Shown here: piece by piece, positions 61,301 through 64,000 of the stretch
How the letters are laid out: each line of letters opens with the position of its first letter
How positions within the stretch are numbered: position 1 is the first letter of the stretch
DNA from: Sedimenticola selenatireducens
GTDB lineage: Bacteria > Pseudomonadota > Gammaproteobacteria > Chromatiales > Chromatiaceae
Reading direction: 5' to 3'
NCBI RefSeq assembly: GCF_007625115.1
Contig: NZ_VMNH01000022.1
Location: 54,494-118,493 of the forward strand
DNA length: 64,000 nt
Program-made: the position numbers and the translations under genes
Notes under the pieces: generated by a model
What the model was told of the DNA's origin: nothing
Seen by the model: the letters and a program-made list of their open reading frames with translations, nothing else
Databases searched by the model: none

Positions 61301-61337
61301 AGGGTATAAGTTCATAGGCTGGTTAGAGAATAATTAG
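52350..61337 (+). CDS. cdiA: CdiA-like contact-dependent inhibition exoprotein with C-terminal nuclease-type toxin
   Basis: A 2995-residue TpsA protein. Residues 1-25 are an extended signal-peptide region (NKHRYRLVFNKARGLWMAVAE), with the hydrophobic core at about 54-73. Residues ~75-230 are the TPS secretion domain, with NPAGITCSGCGF. Filamentous-hemagglutinin repeats (LDNRQG-type, ~20-residue period) run from about 330 to 1250. Residues ~1255-1480 break the pattern (Tyr-, Cys- and Pro-rich). Residues ~1480-1610 hold the conserved CdiA block with DPRFADYRHWLSSNYML and RLGDGFYEQ. A second FHA series runs to about 2400, then a pretoxin region (ALHAFVGGLG near 2510) and hydrophobic segments near 2790. 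The last ~145 residues (from about 2850) are a distinct A+T-rich toxin domain with AVETRVA and FDITG motifs reminiscent of PD-(D/E)XK CDI nucleases. No VENN motif was found. The probable immunity gene starts 4 bp after the stop. Confidence 0.9.
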   Translation: MNKHRYRLVFNKARGLWMAVAEIVKACGKAASPVVGSTPKRSDGRSLQCVMRPLRLALLAGWGGLLVAQPLQAEIMADPTAAAGQRPEVTQAANGVTQVNIQRPGASGVSHNIYQRFDVDTSGAVLNNARVPVKTNLAGWVNGNPSLVGGTARIILNEVNSADPSVLRGYLEVAGDRAQVIVANPAGITCSGCGFINATRSTLTTGRPQFDNGSLSGFDINAGEIRIEGDGLDGRQSDYTDLLARAVIVNAGIWANELNLVTGSNRVAVDGSLQQTKAGSGMAPAFALDVKALGGMYAGKITLVGTENGVGVRNAGQIGAPAGQLQLSADGRLENQGVLAAQDLHLQMTDDIDNSGILSAERDLQLTTQATFDNQGTLYAVHDAVLNAGTGLTNRQDSQGLGGVISSGHDLQIIVQQTGARLDNQTGAVLAAGIEVDGTQGSTGSLRVNVNGAFLGQGRQSAAEQLTLQATSLTLDNGQTRAGAIQLQASQGDISNKAGELYADDRLAITADTHATQTLDNSRGKISAGQLQISVGQLSNVDSELVNTDSADSRVTVAGTLDNQRGLIASNSQNLAVQSGRLDNSLGSLAHAGTGTLGLQFTTLQGSAGTLASNGQLTISATTLTLDDATTSAQVMAIQAGQFSHQRGSLVANAGASVQAVSVDNRNGLMAARQDDLTLTSGGLLQNGQGRIESGNALQLTSGILDNQQGELLGDFVVVDTQQQAFDNQAGKVVADQTLTVNSGALNNQGGLLQSGSAMVVDTHGQRLDNSATATSGGLNSQGTLTLRSGDLNNQAGYLGASGALAIQAAAVDNRSQGVLLSEQQLGLTGASLDNRQGAVQSKGNQNLNLSGTLNNQAGSLLSEAQLTLQADVLDNRSTQSGVQGLQAKSATVSVSRLQNDAGRLLVDQALQITANNRLDNVDGQLSAGQTLLVTTARLDNTRGSVQSGDQLTLTATDLVNANTQTGRQGLQAERIDLAFVNLDNRQGRLLANRQLTLRGNGQLDNRNGLLSSQQALQVSDSQSQRTLRVQNQQGRLVSGTQLQLSSYSIQGDGELLALGDINLSLSGGLSHQGDLITNGDLNIALAGDLSNSGKLAAAGTLTLAAVNIDNLAGSEISAPINFIQANGTLSNQGLIDGSQTRIVAGTLDNFGTGRIYGNQLAIQAATLNNRDHNQRAAVIASRGDLDLGITTLENRNGALIFSAGDLRIGGMLDANDRATGKAGQLNNRSAGIETLGKLAITATQLLNQDTVFRIDTLHTLVDEYHRELRWVNSEDYYERTYLRNGYEEVIGASDPGRLLSAGDMTLNIDQITNDKSHILAGGTLTLNAVQVDNLNATLEKRQEDVGQERFSWIEYCRLGKSKCRRYTPYTPYQPPAQITTIPVTLARVEQQGSVSVNDPGLTAHQPDSTHPTLASADSNTDSAQGMNQTPGPQQSLQLTAQAVNQSGTNSPQVVRSGGLLVQLPNNALFNYQTSPQHSVLIETDPRFADYRHWLSSNYMLDQLGLDPANVMKRLGDGFYEQRLVQQQITQLTGQRYLAGYQSDEEQFKALMNAGVTFALAYDLTPGLALTTEQMAHLTSDLVWLVEQTVVLSDGSRHSVLVPQLYAVLEPGDINGQGALLGGEQVALNLSGDLLNQGSVQAVDRLNLSAVNIHNRRGSFSARSTELSATQDIDNQAGLMQGRDRLVVQAGRDFTVRAATREGFNQVGDSQFERIHLDGIGTLQVLNPEGQLAASAGRDLTLTSAAVINEGENGTTELSAGRNLQLETTQTRMRDAMVWDSRNYRTEDLQREIGTAIQTEGDLTFSAGKDLTARAAQISSNGHLRALAEGNIAIDHGINTDHNARRQVINSKGFLSSKTTIDESRSTTRSVQGSLLSAQDITLQAGQNLTVSGSQVVATESVNLNAGGDLTIQSGQQTSDSYSYHQKKRSGLLTGGSGFGITIGKMQKSDQVEQRQVTQVSSTVGALNGDVTLNAGQDVTVKASDLLARQGNIHVEGANITLDSADDTLGRQEAHKFKQSGLTLAISGGIVDTLQTIKSSVERIDSTEDSRLKALHAWRIGRIAKNLPDQFDKLDHLDQDIANPTQPSSVDGEEVRPSSGINLSLSLGSSASEQQISQRSQTALGSSLIADQQIQITARGRSGTENPGSPEEELSGGDINLRGALLEADQITLNAANELNLTSAENHNDYTETSKSKSSGIGISIGSDGLLFFVEGSRSRGLVNQSDDRYLETLINAKEKATLISASDTTLQGAQVNAKRIEVNSGGDLNIISQQDKEHFKKRTQSIGGRIGIGYGRMSVSINASKLKADSDYVAVQEQSGLFAGEGGFDVQVAQHTDLQGGAIVSEAEPDYNRFSTDTLSYNAIDNHAKYDVESKSISFSTSGGLGGGFSDDSGEAQNTTYAAISDGDITVRSNPGQSLDEIKRSREEAHQVLGRIFSEEMVQQMQEEVEFTQLLSEEGPKAIGDYADSQLKAANELRHRADSAEASERDTLNAEADRIEANWKENGHLRIALHAFVGGLGNGLEGVVGAGITASAIPHIDGLLEKSGVSKETRKAILIAASAGVGGLVGGQPGALASMGQTVNNYLSHLEATRLNELKKHLLTCEADCNIDAVRAEIKALEGLDRHRDEYARIVCALPTSAACGQVIGQMQAFREGYLAAGPLSMLSRQKTESTQLAEQLFTYRQRAANPEIYNTVKGVGTSIGAGIEGTLDLGLLAGNAALGDEQSQAMLVQLAAATKAFLAHPVDNTEKAIKTKLDEIDRLEKSGQTDLAHQKRAELYTSGAFTITGAGALAITGGKVVIAGSKLAVSGSKALVTSIKNVAGSAADKFNLVDWRGLVGDTWGKADVRVLFEATTLTQQRELAKLTNQARHDLVNDFNALFSELSPNQIDAIVENPWTMQLFFGTAVETRVARQVRVAQSRPDSVFEGMKWTERTNAPQDFINPDGFGFDITGSSTTSIFKHQTRPEVNTVITYDSIPNDLGYKFIGWLENN

Positions 61338-61341
61338 GTAA

Positions 61342-61998
61342 ATGTTAATGACAATAGAATCGATAAATAGTGAAATGATAAGTGAGTTCGATGGGAATTT
61401 TAGTTTAGTAGATAGAATTTTTGATAAAGAAAACTTCAAGAGTTTTATCGTGAATCCTAAAGAGGGAACGTCTATCACGATCGAAAATTGTTCGTTTGTA
61501 GGTTGTAAGGTAATTGATGGTGATTTTTCGATCATGAAAGGAACGGTTTTGAAAAATGTCACTTTTATAGATTTTAATTGTGGCAATGCAATGCATATAA
61601 GCGCTGAAGCAGTTTTAGATAATGTGAAAATTGCAGGATCTAGCATGCCAAAGATGATATGGATTAGGCCGCAAGATGGAATCCCTTCAATAAGAAATAA
61701 ACAAAATAATTTTTTAGACATATCAGAATATGACGGAGAGGTTAGCATTACAGGGTTTCCTGTTGATAGAGTTAAAATAAATCGAAATCATCAGGTGGTT
61801 GTAAAGGCTAACTTGTTAGAAACAGTCGATTGGAAAGGTTTAGGTTTAAGTACACTGAGTTATTGGAAAATGATGGCAAAAAAAGCTTCTATTGAGAGTA
61901 GAGAAGCTGGAATATTTTCAATGCCACCTAAAAGTGGTCGGAATTATGAGCGCTCCATGAAGGAACTAAATATTTTGAGGAATAACGGCTATATCTAA
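61342..61998 (+). CDS. Probable CdiI immunity protein, pentapeptide/beta-helix-like
   Basis: A 218-residue protein (an alternative ATG at 61348 removes two residues) encoded immediately after the cdiA toxin end. It shares the toxin segment's low G+C, so the two probably moved together. Residues ~35-110 show a repeating pattern with aromatic or aliphatic residues about every five (ENCSFVGCKVIDGDFS, LKNVTFIDFNCGNAM), suggesting a short right-handed beta-helix like pentapeptide-repeat proteins. The C-terminal third is helical and charged. Immunity is inferred from position, size and composition; no named immunity family was recognised. Confidence 0.65.
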   Translation: MLMTIESINSEMISEFDGNFSLVDRIFDKENFKSFIVNPKEGTSITIENCSFVGCKVIDGDFSIMKGTVLKNVTFIDFNCGNAMHISAEAVLDNVKIAGSSMPKMIWIRPQDGIPSIRNKQNNFLDISEYDGEVSITGFPVDRVKINRNHQVVVKANLLETVDWKGLGLSTLSYWKMMAKKASIESREAGIFSMPPKSGRNYERSMKELNILRNNGYI

Positions 61999-62153
61999 GG
62001 ATGGTCTGAATAATTGAAGTTTTTCACTTCACTGATCATCCACATTCAACTATCTGTAGAAATGGCGGTCTGGGACACCCACCCATTGACAAAACAATCC
62101 CACCGGCCATAATGGAGAACATAAAGGAAACCGCATGTATCAAGGAGTGATTC

Positions 62154-62258
62154 ATGCCACGCCCCAGGAAATCTCTCGTCAGCCTCGACGATACCCCTTA
62201 TTACCACTGCGTCTCACGCTGCGTTCGGCGCGCCTTTCTCTGCGGTGAAGATCAATGA
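62154..62258 (+). pseudogene. 5' stub of a REP-associated (Y1) transposase
   Basis: An ATG with aaggag upstream opens a 34-codon frame ([21 protein letters not shown]...) that matches the N-terminus of a RAYT transposase family but stops at LCGEDQ. The rest of the gene is missing; sequence switches at about 62255-62265 to the left end of the next element. The segment upstream (62060-62110) has the tgggacacccaccca sequence often seen near this transposase type. From 61999 to 62153 I see no other gene. Confidence 0.75.
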
Positions 62259-62264
62259 ATTCAA

Positions 62265-63086
62265 TGGGGTCAGACTCGATCGATTTACTGTTTTCTGGTA
62301 TGATATGTCGATTCCAAATTAATTGACAGAATTCTATGGCACGTCAACCCCGTTTTGTTTTAGTTGGTCACCCGCAGCATGTCATTGTTCGTGGTAATAA
62401 TCGTGATCCCATATTCTATGGGGATGAGGATTACCAGTTTTACCTAGAGAAACTCAAGTTGGCATGTGAAAAGCATCACTGTGATTTGCATGCTTATGTG
62501 CTGATGACAAATCATGTGCATCTTTTGATCACGCCTTGGAAAGAGGATAGTTTGTCAAAGGCGATGCAGATGTTGGGCCGCTATTATGTTCAGTACTTCA
62601 ATCACACACATAGTCGAACAGGCACATTGTGGGAGGGGCGCTACAAGGCGACGCTAATCGACAGTGACCATTATGCGTTGACCTGTTATCGCTATATTGA
62701 GCTGAACCCGGTTCGAGCGAAGGATATGGTTGCTCATCCCAGTGAGTATCCGTGGTCGAGCTATAGGCATAATGCAGTTGGAGAGTCTAACCCTCTTATT
62801 GTTCATCATTCGCTTTATAATGCACTCGGAAAGACGGATGGTGAGCGTCAAGCCGCTTATCGGCAACTATTTAGGTCGCACATTTCAGTTAAAACGCTGG
62901 ATGAGATAAGAGAGGCAACTAATAAGGCTTGGGTGCTAGGTAGTTCTAAATTTAAGGATAAAATCGAAAAGAAGTTGAATCGCAGTGCTAGTCCAAAAGC
63001 AAGAGGTGGGGATCGGAAGTCTGAGTCATATAGGAAAATTATTGGTGCATAGTCGTTGCGCTGAATATCAATCGAGTCTGACCCCA
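62265..63086 (+). mobile_element. RAYT element bounded by perfect 16-bp inverted repeats
   Basis: tggggtcagactcgat at 62265-62280 and its exact reverse complement at 63071-63086 flank a single transposase gene (62336-63052). The element is 822 bp. No clear target-site duplication is visible; the right flank carries a 9-bp tandem tagattcca. The left end abuts the stub of another RAYT gene and the right end abuts a truncated toxin fragment. Confidence 0.8.
62336..63052 (+). CDS. REP-associated tyrosine transposase (RAYT, Y1_Tnp/IS200-like)
   Basis: A 238-residue single-strand transposase of the TnpA-REP group. It has RFVLVGHPQHVIVRGNNR at the start, the HuH metal motif NHVHLL (about residues 59-64), and the catalytic Tyr within GRYYVQYFN (about residues 82-84). 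It also has the family's GTLWEGRYKATLID and YIELNPVRA. Intact length. The C-terminal ~50 residues are basic. It sits alone inside the 16-bp inverted repeats. Confidence 0.92.
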   Translation: MARQPRFVLVGHPQHVIVRGNNRDPIFYGDEDYQFYLEKLKLACEKHHCDLHAYVLMTNHVHLLITPWKEDSLSKAMQMLGRYYVQYFNHTHSRTGTLWEGRYKATLIDSDHYALTCYRYIELNPVRAKDMVAHPSEYPWSSYRHNAVGESNPLIVHHSLYNALGKTDGERQAAYRQLFRSHISVKTLDEIREATNKAWVLGSSKFKDKIEKKLNRSASPKARGGDRKSESYRKIIGA

Positions 63087-63385
63087 TAGATTCCATAGAT
63101 TCCAGAAAGACGGGTGCTTCGGCCTTGGGCAAGACCAATGATGGGCGGCAGGGCAGTGAGGCTTGGACGTTGGGGTCGGGGCGGCTGGAGAAAGCGGTTG
63201 GGGTTGATAATGCAAGGGATGTTCTGGCATCAACTAAATTAGGGCGTACTGAGACCTGGGTGGTGACGACAAGGAGGGATGGTGTGACAGAAATCCAGGT
63301 GCTTGATGCTCTCGGAAAACCAGTGAGTGTTGGAGAGTCTAGTTTGCTTGATCTAAGTATTAATTATACTGGGGCAAAACCGTGA
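63087..63385 (+). pseudogene. C-terminal remnant of a PoNe-like nuclease toxin (orphan CdiA-CT)
   Basis: The reading frame is open from 63065, runs out of the transposon's right repeat, and lacks an ATG; a TTG at 63125 is the only early start. The ~86 residues resemble my recollection of the C-terminal part of PoNe polymorphic nucleases: GKTNDGRQGSEAW, RLEKAVG, TETWVV and VLDALGKPV correspond to the family's GRQMSDDW...RL..AVG...LD..GK pattern. The upstream catalytic part (PD-(D/E)XK core) is missing, cut at the element boundary, so the fragment should be inactive. Its stop overlaps the start of a DUF1911 immunity-type gene (gtga), the usual toxin/immunity coupling. Confidence 0.65.
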
Positions 63386-64000
63386 TTCGGGCGTCTATAG
63401 GTGAGTTAAGCTATTGGAATGAGCGAGTTTTGAAAGATCAGGAATGGATCTTGAGAGCCGGCAGCCTACTAGAAGAGCCTAGCAAGAATCCGGTATATGA
63501 TCCCCAGTTTTCGTTGGACCTATCAAGGGATGGTATGCGATTGCTTCTCCGGCGTTACTCTCGTGGTGATGAAATACCATTGCTTGTCGAATATTTTCCT
63601 GACCTTCTAGACGCCTGGGAATCCTCCAATCAGCTGTCTGACGATATCTGCCGTGAACACAACCTGGAAACCTGCCGGGATTGGATCTTTGACCTGTCAA
63701 ATCTTAATCACTACAACTGGTGCTTCTGGTTGGTTGGTCTGGCTCTTGCGCTTGAAATACCTGACGACCAATGGCAGCGCCTGCTAGTTTTGATTGGAGG
63801 TGAAGGAGAGGATGAGTTGCTTGATAGGATCATCGCTAGCCGCCAACCCGAACGCAAAGTAGGGTCTGCTCTGCTGCACATGAAGCCTTATGCCAGATTG
63901 CTTAAAGCGATTGATGCGCCAAAGGAGAAACAGGCCGCATTGCTTCTGGAGTTCGTCGAAAACTGGTACGTAGAGCTTGCCCGAAAAGGCAAAGACGAAC
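63382..64000 (+). CDS. DUF1911 (PoNi-like) immunity protein, partial at window end
   Basis: A GTG at 63382, with gggg 8 bp upstream, opens a frame to the window edge (206 codons). It has LSYWNERVLKDQEW near the N-terminus, HYNWCFWLVGLALALEIPDDQWQRLLVLI in the middle and FVENWYVELARKGKDE at the end, matching the helical DUF1910/DUF1911 immunity proteins that neutralise PoNe nucleases. It overlaps the preceding toxin remnant by 4 bp. With that toxin truncated, it would act as an orphan immunity gene, protecting against siblings that still carry the toxin. The 3' end is not in the window. Confidence 0.72.
   Translation, partial: MIRASIGELSYWNERVLKDQEWILRAGSLLEEPSKNPVYDPQFSLDLSRDGMRLLLRRYSRGDEIPLLVEYFPDLLDAWESSNQLSDDICREHNLETCRDWIFDLSNLNHYNWCFWLVGLALALEIPDDQWQRLLVLIGGEGEDELLDRIIASRQPERKVGSALLHMKPYARLLKAIDAPKEKQAALLLEFVENWYVELARKGKDE

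Noticed and set aside
62240..63100. Target-site duplication around the RAYT element.
   Set aside because: Sequences immediately outside the 16-bp repeats do not match; the 9-bp tandem tagattcca lies on the right side only.

Overview
The window looks like a chromosomal segment of a free-living or host-associated gammaproteobacterium. The gene order carA-carB-greA-yhbY-rlmE-ftsH-folP-glmM-tpiA-secG-tRNA-Leu(GAG) and tRNA-fMet-rimP-nusA-infB-rbfA-truB-rpsO-pnp is the classic gammaproteobacterial arrangement. A complete 14-gene nuo operon with separate nuoC and nuoD, and a PEP-CTERM protein, fit environmental lineages such as Chromatiales or sulfur-oxidising relatives better than Enterobacterales. 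That placement is inference.

Layout. 1-3.4 kb is a defence remnant: the C-terminus of a Wadjet JetC-like ATPase and an intact jetD, then a PEP-CTERM nidogen-like protein gene on the other strand, then a decayed second copy of jetD carrying an in-frame 351-bp internal deletion. 3.5-5.6 kb holds trmO, a divergent DUF692 gene and trxC. 5.8-17.9 kb is the carAB to secG/tRNA-Leu housekeeping block (pyrimidine and arginine precursors, transcript cleavage, rRNA methylation, membrane proteolysis, folate, cell-wall sugar, glycolysis, Sec export). 17.96-32.6 kb is the respiratory complex I operon nuoA-N with its own promoter and terminator. 32.7-33.65 kb holds an initiator tRNA with an unusual 1:72 mismatch, followed by about 2.5 tandem copies of a ~145-bp unit that begins with the tRNA 3' end and carries terminator hairpins, then a second promoter and two attenuator-like hairpins ahead of rimP. 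33.7-42.3 kb is the rimP-to-pnp translation and RNA-decay operon.

42.3-49.8 kb is a mixed stretch: an ABC exporter, an M23 peptidase-like envelope protein, a TolC-family protein, aroC, an MFS carrier and an alpha/beta hydrolase. 50.1-62.0 kb is a two-partner-secretion locus of contact-dependent-inhibition type. It encodes an outer-membrane transporter (CdiB/TpsB), an HlyC-like lysine acyltransferase, a 2995-residue CdiA-like exoprotein, and a small A+T-rich beta-helix-like protein that is the probable immunity protein. Base composition falls sharply at about 60.88 kb, where the exchangeable toxin cassette begins. 62.1-63.1 kb holds two REP-associated (Y1) transposases: one a short 5' stub, the other intact inside a perfect 16-bp inverted repeat. 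The last kilobase is a displaced second toxin/immunity module: the C-terminal remnant of a PoNe-like nuclease, cut at the transposon edge and translationally coupled to a DUF1911 (PoNi-like) immunity gene that runs off the window.

The parts most worth a second look are the acyltransferase-containing CDI locus with its orphan module, the tRNA-end tandem repeats, and the twin jetD copies.
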